A DNA stretch of 64,000 nt from JAWSVE01 sp033852115 (GTDB taxonomy: Bacteria; Pseudomonadota; Gammaproteobacteria; Pseudomonadales; Cellvibrionaceae): NCBI GenBank assembly GCA_033852115.1, contig JAWSVE010000002.1, forward strand, positions 310,001 through 374,000, in the 5' to 3' direction. The position numbers were made by a program, and so were the translations under genes. Shown here one piece after another: positions 50,214 to 59,143 of this stretch (positions are counted from its first letter, which is position 1; each line of letters begins with the position of its first letter). Below the pieces are notes generated by a model, which was given only the letters and a program-made list of their open reading frames with translations, had not been told where the DNA came from and made no database searches.

Positions 50214-51380
50214 GTGAAAGATCTACAGCCCCTCAAGCAAACTGCTAGCGATCAAACAGTATTGGATACAGCCATGATGGCGCGAGCCATCGCGTTAGCG
50301 GAGCGTGGTTTATATAGCACTCAGCCCAATCCCAGAGTCGGATGTGTCATTGTTCGCGGTGACAGCGTATTGGCCGAAGGTTGGCACCAGCGGGCTGGCG
50401 AAGCTCATGCTGAGGTTGCCGCAATTCGCGCAGCGAATAGTGCGGGAGTGGATATCACCGGCGCAACGGCCTATGTCTCCCTCGAGCCTTGCAGCTTTCA
50501 TGGGAAAACGGGGCCTTGTGCCGATGCGTTAATTGAGGCGAAGCTCGGTCGTGTCGTTTACGGCATGCTGGACCCCAACCCCAAAGTGGCTGGTCGTGGA
50601 ATCGAACGCTTGGAGCAGGCAGGCATTGCGGTCCATGGGCCTGTGCTGGAAGATGCGGCCCGGGCACTCAATCCTGGATTTATTAAGCGGATGGAGCAGG
50701 GCTTGCCCTATGTGCGCATCAAAATGGCGATGAGTCTTGATGGGCGTACCGCTATGGCAAGCGGTGAAAGTAAATGGATAACCAGCGGCCAGGCGCGCGC
50801 GGATGTGCAGCGTCTACGGGCACGAAGCTCGGCCGTTATTTCTGGTATTGAGACGGTCTTGCGCGACCAGGCCCGTCTAACGGTACGCAATGATGAGCTA
50901 GGTGTTAGCGCCGAGTATGCGCCTAGCAAACAACCTCTACGGGTGGTGTTGGACTCCAAGGCACGGTTACCCGATGATGCTCCGCTACTGAAAGAGGCTG
51001 GCCCCGTTTTGTGGGTATCAGCTGGTAGCACCACCATTGAGAGCGAGCGTTTGGCTGATACCGAATGTCAGCACCTTAACCTCGACGAGAATGGCCTTGG
51101 TCGTATTGATTTAATGCGCTTGCTGCGACTATTGGCTGAGCGCGAGTGCAATGAAGTGATGGTAGAGGCTGGCTCGACATTGACTGGTCAATTTGTCCAG
51201 CTCGGCTTGGCTGATGAACTGGTGGTTTACATGGCTCCGAAACTAATGGGCAGTCGCGCGCGCCCTTTATTTGATTTGCCGTTGGATACCATGGCCGCTC
51301 AGCTGACGGTTCAGATTCAAGATATCAGAGCGGTTGGGCAAGATTGGCGCATCACAGCCACCTTAGATAAAGATGACTAG
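50214..51380 (+). CDS. ribD: Bifunctional pyrimidine deaminase/reductase RibD
   Basis: A 388-residue enzyme of riboflavin synthesis. The N-terminal deaminase has HAEVAAIRAA and SLEPCSFHGKTGPC (zinc ligands); the C-terminal reductase (from about 165) has KMAMSLDGRTAMASGESKWI and VMVEAGSTLTGQF. Start is GTG 50214. Both domains look intact. It lies 9 bases after nrdR and 27 bases before ribE. Confidence 0.95.
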   Translation: MKDLQPLKQTASDQTVLDTAMMARAIALAERGLYSTQPNPRVGCVIVRGDSVLAEGWHQRAGEAHAEVAAIRAANSAGVDITGATAYVSLEPCSFHGKTGPCADALIEAKLGRVVYGMLDPNPKVAGRGIERLEQAGIAVHGPVLEDAARALNPGFIKRMEQGLPYVRIKMAMSLDGRTAMASGESKWITSGQARADVQRLRARSSAVISGIETVLRDQARLTVRNDELGVSAEYAPSKQPLRVVLDSKARLPDDAPLLKEAGPVLWVSAGSTTIESERLADTECQHLNLDENGLGRIDLMRLLRLLAERECNEVMVEAGSTLTGQFVQLGLADELVVYMAPKLMGSRARPLFDLPLDTMAAQLTVQIQDIRAVGQDWRITATLDKDD

Positions 51381-51407
51381 CCGCAATCTATAATAGAGGA
51401 AGGCAAA

Positions 51408-52067
51408 ATGTTTACTGGAATAATCGAAGATGTTGCACGTGTTGCAGCGCTCGAACCCTGTAACGGCGATTTGCGTATTCGTATCGTGACGAATCGCTTA
51501 AATCTAAGCGATGTGGCGCTGGGCGATTCCATTGCGACCAACGGGGTCTGCCTGACGGCGGTTGAATTGCCGGGTGACGGGTATTGGGCGGATGTGTCTC
51601 AAGAGACGTTAGCCAATACCACCATTCCACATTGGAAAGTTGGTGATTCGGTAAACCTAGAAAAAGCCATGATGCCGAGTTCGCGTTTAGGTGGACACAT
51701 TGTTAGTGGTCACGTCGATGCTGTGGGTGAAGTGGTCAGTCGAGTACCGGATGCTCGTTCAGAACGCTTTGTCGTTCGTGCGCCATCTAAGCTTGCTCGC
51801 TACATCGCCATGAAAGGTTCTATTACGGTTGATGGTACAAGTCTCACGGTAAACCAAGTCAATGGTTGTGAGTTTGAATTAAATATTGTGCCGCATACGT
51901 TAGATCACACGGTGATCGGTAGTTATCAGGCGGGTACACAAGTGAATTTGGAAGTCGATGTCATAGCGCGCTACTTGGAGCGACTGGTACTCGGCGATAA
52001 AGCGGCTGATGGTGGCGCATCGACTATTAGTATGGAATTTTTAGCAGAAAACGGGTTTTTAAAATAA
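51408..52067 (+). CDS. ribE: Riboflavin synthase alpha subunit RibE
   Basis: A 219-residue protein with two homologous lumazine-binding halves. The first begins MFTGIIEDVARVAALEP and contains TNGVCLTAVE and GHIVSGHVDAVGE; the second repeats with SITVDGTSLTVNQV. It dismutates two lumazines to riboflavin. A ribosome site GAGGAAGG precedes the ATG. Confidence 0.96.
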   Translation: MFTGIIEDVARVAALEPCNGDLRIRIVTNRLNLSDVALGDSIATNGVCLTAVELPGDGYWADVSQETLANTTIPHWKVGDSVNLEKAMMPSSRLGGHIVSGHVDAVGEVVSRVPDARSERFVVRAPSKLARYIAMKGSITVDGTSLTVNQVNGCEFELNIVPHTLDHTVIGSYQAGTQVNLEVDVIARYLERLVLGDKAADGGASTISMEFLAENGFLK

Positions 52068-52118
52068 CGTTTTTGCGCATCGAAAAAACGAACAGCAAAC
52101 AAGTAGGCTGATCTAATT

Positions 52119-53234
52119 ATGGCATTGAATAGTATCGAAGAAATTATTGATGATATTCGTCAAGGTAAAATGGTTATCTTGATGGATGATGAAGATCGAG
52201 AAAATGAAGGCGATTTAATTATTGCCGCAGAGCAAGTACGTGCCGATGACATTAACTTTATGGCAAAAAATGCTCGAGGGTTAATTTGTTTAACGCTGAC
52301 TGAAGATCGCTGTAAGCAGCTAGAGTTGCCATTGATGGTTAATCGCAACGGCGCTCGTCACTCTACCAACTTTACTGTATCTATCGAAGCGGCAGAGGGC
52401 GTGACTACAGGCATATCTGCCGCAGACCGGGCACGTACAGTGCGTACTGCGATTTCGCGTGATGCTAAGCCGCAAGACATTGTTCAACCTGGGCACATCT
52501 TTCCTATTTTAGCGCAAGCTGGGGGTGTACTAAGTCGTGCTGGTCATACCGAAGCGGGTTGTGATTTGGCGCGCTTGGCAGGCTTTGAGGCGGCCTCGGT
52601 CATTGTCGAAATTATGAATGAAGACGGCACTATGGCGCGCCGTCCGGATTTAGAAAAATTCGCGGAATTGCATGGTCTTAAGATTGGTACCATCGCTGAC
52701 TTAATTCACTACCGCTCAGTAAAAGAAAAAACTGTTGAGCGTGTCAATGATCGTGCAGTGTCGACGCATTACGGAGATTTTAGTTTATTAACCTATCGTG
52801 ATGTCGCTCGCAAAGATATGCACTTTGCCTTTGTTAAAGGTGAAATAGTCAGTGACGAGCCAACCTTAGTTCGCGTGCATGTGCTAAATGCCGCACGCGA
52901 TATTTTGTCGTTACAAAGCGAAGATGAAAAAGACTATAAAGCGTGGACGTTTCAGCGCTCTCTCGATCATGTGGCGAAAGAAGGCAAAGGTGTGGTGGTG
53001 TTGATTTGCCACAATGATATTGCATCAACGGTCGAGGAAAGTGTGGATTGGCTGTTGTCTGGAAAACAAGTGCGACCAAGTCAAGACAATGTCTATCGTC
53101 AAGTGGGTACAGGTGCACAAATTCTCCAGGATCTTGGTGTGCATAAGATGCGCTTAATGTCGGCACCGTTTAGGTTTTCGGGTATTTCTGGATTTGATTT
53201 AGAAGTGGTTGAACACGTCTCAAGCCCAGAGTAA
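52119..53234 (+). CDS. ribBA: 3,4-dihydroxy-2-butanone 4-phosphate synthase with degenerate cyclohydrolase II domain
   Basis: A 371-residue protein. The N-terminal RibB domain (about 1-205) keeps DDEDRENEGDL, HSTNFTVSIEA and AGHTEAGCDLARLAG. The C-terminal part (about 206-371) has the GTP cyclohydrolase II fold but has lost the zinc Cys residues and the RIHSECLTGD motif; it reads VRVHVLNAARDILSL. So only DHBP synthase activity is expected. A separate full ribA (56490) supplies the missing reaction. Confidence 0.94.
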   Translation: MALNSIEEIIDDIRQGKMVILMDDEDRENEGDLIIAAEQVRADDINFMAKNARGLICLTLTEDRCKQLELPLMVNRNGARHSTNFTVSIEAAEGVTTGISAADRARTVRTAISRDAKPQDIVQPGHIFPILAQAGGVLSRAGHTEAGCDLARLAGFEAASVIVEIMNEDGTMARRPDLEKFAELHGLKIGTIADLIHYRSVKEKTVERVNDRAVSTHYGDFSLLTYRDVARKDMHFAFVKGEIVSDEPTLVRVHVLNAARDILSLQSEDEKDYKAWTFQRSLDHVAKEGKGVVVLICHNDIASTVEESVDWLLSGKQVRPSQDNVYRQVGTGAQILQDLGVHKMRLMSAPFRFSGISGFDLEVVEHVSSPE

Positions 53235-53294
53235 ATCAGTTTTTAAATCCGTTAAGAATAGAATATTTGAATTGACAAAAGTTTGAGGAAAAAT

Positions 53295-53762
53295 ATGAGC
53301 CAGCAATTGATTGAAGGTGATTTTACATCGGTAGACGGTAAATACGCCATTATTGTGAGCCGCTGGAATAGCTTTGTTGTCGAAAGCTTAAAAGAAGGGG
53401 CTTTGGATACCTTACGTCGTCACGGTATCAAAGATGATGACGTGACTATTTGTTATGCGCCAGGTGCATTTGAAATGCCACTCGTGGCTCAAAAATTAGC
53501 GGCCTCAAAAAAATATGATGCAATTATTGCGCTGGGTGCGGTGATTCGTGGTGGTACACCACATTTTGAGCATGTAGCGGGTGAGTGTACAAAAGGGCTT
53601 GCTCAGGTTTCATTGAATGCCGATCTGCCAGTCACCTTTGGTGTACTAACGGTTGATAGCATAGAACAAGCGATTGAGCGTTCGGGAACTAAAGCCGGTA
53701 ATAAAGGTGTTGAAGCGACCACAACAGCGCTGGAAATGGTCTCTCTTCTTAAGAAACTATAG
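53295..53762 (+). CDS. ribH: 6,7-dimethyl-8-ribityllumazine synthase RibH
   Basis: A 155-residue enzyme that joins the RibA/RibD and RibB products to give lumazine. Marks: IIVSRWNSFVVESLKEGALDTL, APGAFEMPLVAQKL, GAVIRGGTPHFEHV. ATG 53295 follows GAGGAAAA; the in-frame TTG-side start at 53283 is less likely. It lies within the rib group, 52 bases before nusB. Confidence 0.96.
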   Translation: MSQQLIEGDFTSVDGKYAIIVSRWNSFVVESLKEGALDTLRRHGIKDDDVTICYAPGAFEMPLVAQKLAASKKYDAIIALGAVIRGGTPHFEHVAGECTKGLAQVSLNADLPVTFGVLTVDSIEQAIERSGTKAGNKGVEATTTALEMVSLLKKL

Positions 53763-53813
53763 TCAGTAAAGCTGTACATAAGTGCAACACCTTCAACGTT
53801 AGAGAATAAATAA

Positions 53814-54248
53814 ATGAGTAGTCCCGCAGCCCGCCGCAAAGCCCGACATTATGCCATGCAGGCGCTTTATCAATGGCAGTTGAACAATGACGCGCCTCAC
53901 GAAATCATCGCGCAGTTTCGTGCTGAATATGACATGAAGCATGTCGACTATGAGTATCTTCAAGAACTTGTGCGTGTAGGTATTGATGAAGGCGAAAGTC
54001 TCGATACTGAGTTTACGCCGTTTTTGCAGGGCCGTTCGCTTAATGAGCTGGATGCTATTACCTTGGCTTTATTACGCATTGCCACCTATGAATTGCGATC
54101 GCGAATTGATGTGCCGTTCAAAGTGGCAATCAATGAAGCGGTTTCGCTGGCAAAAAAATTCGGAGCTGCTGATAGTCACAAATTTATTAATGCGGTGCTA
54201 GATCAGGTCGCAACAAAATTGCGATCCATCGAAAAGGGCGCGCAATAA
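53814..54248 (+). CDS. nusB: Transcription antitermination protein NusB
   Basis: A 144-residue all-helical protein that binds boxA RNA with NusE during rRNA antitermination. Marks: ARRKARHYAMQALYQWQL, and VPFKVAINEAVSLAKKFGAADSHKF-like C-terminal pattern (read in parts). Position after ribH is the normal gammaproteobacterial order. Confidence 0.95.
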   Translation: MSSPAARRKARHYAMQALYQWQLNNDAPHEIIAQFRAEYDMKHVDYEYLQELVRVGIDEGESLDTEFTPFLQGRSLNELDAITLALLRIATYELRSRIDVPFKVAINEAVSLAKKFGAADSHKFINAVLDQVATKLRSIEKGAQ

Positions 54249-54306
54249 ATTTTTATAAAGAAAATAGTCGTAGTGCACGAGGCACTGTGAAGCGTTAGTA
54301 GATGTT

Positions 54307-55269
54307 ATGGCAATTAGTGAATTTGATTTAATCAATAAGTATTTTAAAAAGGATTTGGGCGGCTACGGTGTAGCGCTAGGTATTGGCGATGATTGTGCAC
54401 TATTGAATGTGCCGATGGGTAAAACATTAGCGACATCAATGGATACTTTGGTTGGAGGAAATCACTTTCCTAAAAATGCCGATCCTGAATTAATCGCTGA
54501 ACGTGCAATGCGCGTAAATTTGAGCGACTTGGCCGCCATGGGCGCAGAACCCATGTGGTACACCTTAGGGCTGACCATGCCCTCTGCCGATGAATACTGG
54601 CTGGATGGGTTTACTCGAGGCTTATTTCGAGCGGGACAGGAATTTAATTGTGCTTTGGTTGGCGGAGATACCACACGAGGTCCTTTGAGCTTAACCATTC
54701 AGGTAATGGGCGCCGTCGAGTTGAACAGTGCGCTACAGCGTAGTGGCGCGAGAGTGGGCGATCGCATTTATGTGACCGGCACGCTAGGTGATGGAGCCGC
54801 CGGTGTTGCGGTAATCAAACAAGAGCTCCAGGTGGGTAAATCAGCGTTTAATTATTTTATGGGTCACTACTACAGGCCAACACCTCGTCTTAAAGAAGGT
54901 GTCATGTTGCGAGATTTGGCGTCTGCCGCAGTCGATATTTCCGACGGACTCATGGCTGAGCTGGGGCACATCTGTACGGCCAGTGGTGTTGGTGCAGAAA
55001 TTCGTTGGGAAGATGTGCCGGTATCCGAAGCGCTCAATAAATTAGCGACAGAAGAGCAAGTTGTGAAATGGGCACTGACGGGTGGCGATGATTATGAACT
55101 GTGTTTTACCGTGCCGGAAAACAACGTACGGCAATTGGAACACCTCATCGCAATGAATAAAATCGACGCGACCGAAGTAGGCGTGATTACAGGTGGTCGT
55201 GATGTGTTGTGCAAAAACCAAGGGAGAGTCATGAGTGTTAGTCAAAGTGGGTTTCAGCACTTTGGATAA
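54307..55269 (+). CDS. thiL: Thiamine-monophosphate kinase ThiL
   Basis: A 320-residue ATP-dependent kinase making thiamine diphosphate. The N-terminal GIGDDCALLNVP and TSMDTLVGGNHFP, the GGDTTRGP loop, and AVDISDGLMAELGHI are all conserved (AIR synthase fold). It follows nusB by 58 bases and precedes pgpA by 18, the common nusB-thiL-pgpA order. Confidence 0.95.
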   Translation: MAISEFDLINKYFKKDLGGYGVALGIGDDCALLNVPMGKTLATSMDTLVGGNHFPKNADPELIAERAMRVNLSDLAAMGAEPMWYTLGLTMPSADEYWLDGFTRGLFRAGQEFNCALVGGDTTRGPLSLTIQVMGAVELNSALQRSGARVGDRIYVTGTLGDGAAGVAVIKQELQVGKSAFNYFMGHYYRPTPRLKEGVMLRDLASAAVDISDGLMAELGHICTASGVGAEIRWEDVPVSEALNKLATEEQVVKWALTGGDDYELCFTVPENNVRQLEHLIAMNKIDATEVGVITGGRDVLCKNQGRVMSVSQSGFQHFG

Positions 55270-55287
55270 CATGAGTGAGACTGTATT

Positions 55288-55797
55288 GTGAGTCGACAAG
55301 CCGCACCAGCATTCAGTTATTTATTGCACCATCCCGTTGAATTACTGGCCTTTGGATTTGGCTCTGGATGTGCACCGAAAGCACCGGGTACGTTTGGCAC
55401 ATTGGCAGCGATACCATTGTATTTATTGTTGCAGTATTTGAATGCCCCGCTCTACGGAGCGGTGCTTGTAGGGAGCTTTGCGGTAGGTATTTATTTTTGT
55501 GAGGCTGCCTCGAAAGCCCAAAGTTGTCACGACCATCCGGGAATTGTGTGGGATGAATTTGTAGGTTTTTGGATCACCATGTTTTTGGTGCCGGCAACCT
55601 GGCTTACCGTTTTGTTGGGTTTTGTATTGTTTAGAGTGTTCGATATTCTCAAGCCCTGGCCAATCCGTTGGCTAGATAAGCAAGTCGGTGGCGGTTTTGG
55701 CATCATGATAGATGATGTCATAGCCGGTATTTTTGCCGCGCTATGCTTGCATGGCGTGATTTGGATGGGATGGCTCGGCGCAGCGGTATCGGTGTGA
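55288..55797 (+). CDS. pgpA: Phosphatidylglycerophosphatase A
   Basis: A 169-residue membrane enzyme that dephosphorylates phosphatidylglycerol phosphate. Marks: GFGSGCAPKAPGTFGTLAAIP, HDHPGIVWDEFVGFWIT-type loop with the metal-binding DE pair, and FDILKPWPIRWLDKQVGGG. Start is GTG 55288. About four membrane helices are seen. Confidence 0.93.
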   Translation: MSRQAAPAFSYLLHHPVELLAFGFGSGCAPKAPGTFGTLAAIPLYLLLQYLNAPLYGAVLVGSFAVGIYFCEAASKAQSCHDHPGIVWDEFVGFWITMFLVPATWLTVLLGFVLFRVFDILKPWPIRWLDKQVGGGFGIMIDDVIAGIFAALCLHGVIWMGWLGAAVSV

Positions 55798-55832
55798 CCG
55801 CACATGGCAATCAAAAATAACAAGGAGACTCG

Positions 55833-56474
55833 ATGAAAAAGAGTTGGTTGATTATTTTTTCACTGCTGGTATGTGCAGTGATGCCAGTGGCAGCGTTAGA
55901 TATTTCCGTGCAAGGGTTATATCGCGGTGGTGCGATTTTGATAATCGACGGCAAGCAACGCGTGCTTAAAGAAGGCAAGCGCAGCCCTGAAGGTGTTTTA
56001 TTGGTTTCAGCCGATGCAAACCAAGCCGTATTAGACATTGATGGCACTCAACAAACTGTAGCGCTATCGAAGTCGATATCGACCAGCTTTAAAAAAGCTG
56101 AGAAGTCGGTTGTTCGAATAGCGTCGGGACGCGGCGGGCATTTTTTTACGCCAGGCCGTATTAACGGTCAGGCAGTCTCGTTTTTGGTGGATACCGGAGC
56201 GACATCGGTTGCCATGAACCTCAACCAAGCGAAGCGTTTAGGTATTAACTATCGTGCGGGTCGCAGTATTAGTGTTACCACGGCAAATGGCGTTGCCGAA
56301 GCTAAATTGGTCATGCTCGACAGCGTGAGAATTGGGGATGTGGTGGTGAATAATGTGGAAGCAAGTATCACCTATGGTGATTTTCCGCGGGAAATTTTAT
56401 TGGGGAATAGCTTTTTGAGCCGCGTTGATTTGCGTCGTGAAGCGGGTGTGTTGATCCTCGAATCTCATTTATAG
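55833..56474 (+). CDS. Exported retropepsin-like aspartic protease
   Basis: A 213-residue protein with a signal peptide (about 1-22). The catalytic motif is FLVDTGATSVAMN near residue 117-129, with ILLGNSFLSRVDL as the second flank, giving one retroviral-type aspartic protease domain (TIGR02281 type), active as a dimer. The preceding 100 residues form a beta-rich domain with a pattern QGLYRGGAILIIDGKQRV. Its substrate is not known. It sits between pgpA and ribA without an obvious link. Confidence 0.85.
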   Translation: MKKSWLIIFSLLVCAVMPVAALDISVQGLYRGGAILIIDGKQRVLKEGKRSPEGVLLVSADANQAVLDIDGTQQTVALSKSISTSFKKAEKSVVRIASGRGGHFFTPGRINGQAVSFLVDTGATSVAMNLNQAKRLGINYRAGRSISVTTANGVAEAKLVMLDSVRIGDVVVNNVEASITYGDFPREILLGNSFLSRVDLRREAGVLILESHL

Positions 56475-56489
56475 AACTGGAATTACATT

Positions 56490-57092
56490 GTGACAATGCG
56501 TTATGTAGAGTCGTCGAAGCTTCCCACACCGTGGGGAATTTTCGAAATGCACGGCTTTGAAGATACAGAAACTGATAAAGAACATATTGCACTGACGATG
56601 GGTGATGTCCGTGGCGATGAGCCGGTGCTCGCTCGTATTCATTCTGAGTGTTTGACGGGCGATGCGCTGTTTAGTTTGCGATGCGATTGTGGCGCGCAAT
56701 TGCAAGCAGCGATGCATCGCATTGCTATGGAAGGACGGGGAGTGATTTTCTACCTCCGACAAGAAGGCCGTGGTATTGGTTTGCTAAACAAAATTAAGGC
56801 TTATCATCTCCAAGATAAGGGAGCCGATACCGTCGAAGCCAATGAACAATTAGGCTTTGGTGCGGATATGCGCGACTACAGTATCGTTAAGTTTATGGTC
56901 GATCATCTCGAGATCGACCAAATACGCTTAATGACTAACAATCCGCGCAAGGTTCAGGCGCTGGAAGAGTTAGGTGTGAAAGTTGTTGAACGTATTTCTC
57001 ACCAAACCGGTCGAAACCCACACAATAGTAAATACCTTGAAACCAAGAAGGGTAAGCTCGGTCACCTGCTTGATGGCAAGGAAGATCATTAG
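56490..57092 (+). CDS. ribA: GTP cyclohydrolase II RibA
   Basis: A 200-residue enzyme for the first step of riboflavin synthesis. Zinc and catalytic motifs are intact: RIHSECLTGDALFSLRCDCG, FYLRQEGRGIGLLNKIKAY and LMTNNPRKVQAL. GTG 56490 and ATG 56496 are both possible starts. It complements the degenerate domain of ribBA, completing the pathway in this window together with ribD, ribE and ribH. Confidence 0.95.
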   Translation: MTMRYVESSKLPTPWGIFEMHGFEDTETDKEHIALTMGDVRGDEPVLARIHSECLTGDALFSLRCDCGAQLQAAMHRIAMEGRGVIFYLRQEGRGIGLLNKIKAYHLQDKGADTVEANEQLGFGADMRDYSIVKFMVDHLEIDQIRLMTNNPRKVQALEELGVKVVERISHQTGRNPHNSKYLETKKGKLGHLLDGKEDH

Positions 57093-58311
57093 TCTGCCAC
57101 AGCCTCGAGCGACGATGCGCTAAACTGGTGAAAAGCTAATTAGTGTGCACATTTCTGGAACCTGTCTGGTCTCCAACCTGATATGAAAATAGTTTTAGTT
57201 GTTGCTAGATAGAGGCGGCTTCTAAAACTATTTAGTTATTAAAAAGCTTTATTACAACTCCTTCGGATACTAAAGCGATTGGCTCAACGATAGGTCAATT
57301 GAGTGCTTGTTTCTCGTCGCATTGGTTTGAAAAAAAGGTGTTAGAGAAAAAGTGTCTGTACAGTTCTACTTTTTATTCCAGGCTTACAAGTCACCATCAG
57401 TGATGGCGCCGCAAACGGTAGCTTTGCCGGTCCGGTCAACGCCGTTTATCAAATGTAGCTCTATAAGTTAACCAAATCGACGTTTCAAGTTAGTGCGGGC
57501 ATAACGCCACAAGTGGCTCAAAATGGAAAGCAAGGTGGTCGTGTAGCGGATTAATTTGCTCGATTTGAGCGCAGAAAATGAATTTGATGCAACCGATGGT
57601 GATGGTTGCCGTCAGTAATAAAATAAAGACCCTTCAAAAAGAAAATAAAGACGACAAAATGTTCCGCTTTGGTGAGGCTGCACTAAGCTGATGCTTTTTT
57701 GTGTGTGAAATGCTTTGCTGGGGCCAGCGATGGTACCGGTTTTCTCGCGAAGAATCCTAAGCCCGCATTTCCGAAAACGTATAAGTGCTTGAAAATCAGT
57801 GCTTTTAATTCAAGTTTTACGTCTTTACTTGTCAGTAATTAGCTATTGGTCTGTAGCTACCATAGTGACGTCTTGCGATATCAATCGTTCTATTCTTCTC
57901 TTGGATATCAGGCCATGGGGTAATGACAAGTTTATCTTACGATTGGCACATGACTCAACTTGACCGGTTTGAGAAATCTAAAAACAAGGCATAGTCTTTA
58001 ATCTCATTTTACTATTTCAGTATCTTTGAAATAGTTCTTGAAGCGGCTGTGATGAAGCAAGGAAAGCGTTACTTCCTCGCAATATCTTCGTCATATACAG
58101 CCGTTATTCTCAACCTGTTATGTACCTATATAGGAACCACAGAATTTTGGTTTGTTGCCTTTGGTTTGCTTTTTGCTAGATAGCACTACAGGTAACGCCT
58201 AAAGACTTTGTTTGCTATGTAAACAAGTTTTTCAGGTCAGTAGGTTACACCAGGTAAGTAGATTGTTATCTAACGTTTGAAAGTCACGCATAAACCACAG
58301 TGAGGTGAGTA
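57093..58311. other. 1.2-kb stretch without a convincing gene
   Basis: No frame here is longer than about 60 codons. A stretch at 57368-57458 reads like a broken protein (ISDGAANGSFAGPVNAVY before a stop), and two short frames stand out: 57578-57691 (37 residues) and 58052-58183. This may be an eroded gene. I see no clear RNA gene or repeat; the last part should hold the phasin promoter. Confidence 0.5.
58052..58183 (+). CDS. Candidate 43-residue small membrane protein
   Basis: A frame from ATG 58052 encodes 43 residues with two hydrophobic parts (YTAVILNLLCTYIG and FWFVAFGLLFA). Its ribosome site is weak and no homology is known to me. It may be a real small membrane protein or chance in an AT-rich gap. 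Confidence 0.25.
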   Translation: MKQGKRYFLAISSSYTAVILNLLCTYIGTTEFWFVAFGLLFAR

Positions 58312-58863
58312 ATGGCTACGTCTGCTGCAAAAAAAACAGACTCTGAGAAATCCAATGTTGAGTCTATTGAATCAAAACTAAAAGAATCGAAATTAGCTGG
58401 CAAAGTCACTAAGTCAGTTAGCATGGCAAGTAGTATGGCCAAGTTTGGCTGGCATGCATGGCTTGGTGCTGTCTTGACGCTTGAGGAAAAAGCTGTAGCC
58501 ACTGCGTCGGATTTGTCCAAAAAAGGGACGTCACTTGCCGGCGAACTAGCGAAAAAGGGCTTAGAGTTTGAAGACAAAAAAGTTGGAGAACTGAAGTCGA
58601 AAATGGCTAAGACAAAAGATCAGGTATCTGAAAAGACCGTTGGGGTACGTGAGAAGGCAAACACAAAAATCACGGGTGTAGAAACCATGATTGATAAAAG
58701 TGTTAATCGCTCACTGCATCTACTTGGTGTGCCGACAAAGCGTGACGTACGAGAGCTGACGTCACTGATGAAGGACATGTCTGATGCTATCAACGAGCTA
58801 GCTGAAGCTGCGCCTCCCAAGGCCAAGCGCACCACTAAAGCTGCCACGGCCGACGTGAATTAA
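58312..58863 (+). CDS. Phasin-family granule-associated protein
   Basis: A 183-residue helical protein of the polyhydroxyalkanoate phasin type. The N-terminal 40 residues are charged and disordered; the middle has amphipathic helices (MAKFGWHAWLGAVLTLEEKA, SDLSKKGTSLAGELAKKG); the C-terminal GVPTKRDVRELTSLMKDMSD and an Ala/Lys tail (PPKAKRTTKAA) resemble PhaF-like phasins that also touch DNA. It precedes the PHA synthase by 280 bases on the same strand, supporting a granule coat role. Confidence 0.8.
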   Translation: MATSAAKKTDSEKSNVESIESKLKESKLAGKVTKSVSMASSMAKFGWHAWLGAVLTLEEKAVATASDLSKKGTSLAGELAKKGLEFEDKKVGELKSKMAKTKDQVSEKTVGVREKANTKITGVETMIDKSVNRSLHLLGVPTKRDVRELTSLMKDMSDAINELAEAAPPKAKRTTKAATADVN

Positions 58864-59143
58864 ACGCTTTAAGACCTAGTCATCGCGAGACACATGGAGG
58901 TGTCTCACTGTTACACCTACACCGTATTTCGCGATACCGGTACGCATCCAATTCGAAGGGTGTGTCGCTCAGCAGGTCATATTTTTTCGCTGAGTACCGG
59001 AAAGCCAAGTTTCTAACCTGCGTTACGTTGGATCACCAAACCGATCCACAAGGTTGTCAAAACTTGGTAGCAATATTGCATTATCTTATTAGTGTGCAAT
59101 TAGAAATGTTACCTATAGATTAACCGCGAGGTGATGTAAGGCC

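Noticed and set aside
50205..52118. Possible FMN riboswitch before rib genes
   Set aside because: Gaps between nrdR, ribD, ribE and ribBA are only 9-51 bases, too short for the riboswitch, and no conserved segments are visible.
57578..57691. 37-residue plus-strand frame in the gene-free gap
   Set aside because: Met- and Lys-rich with no ribosome site; too weak to list as a gene, mentioned only within the gap entry.
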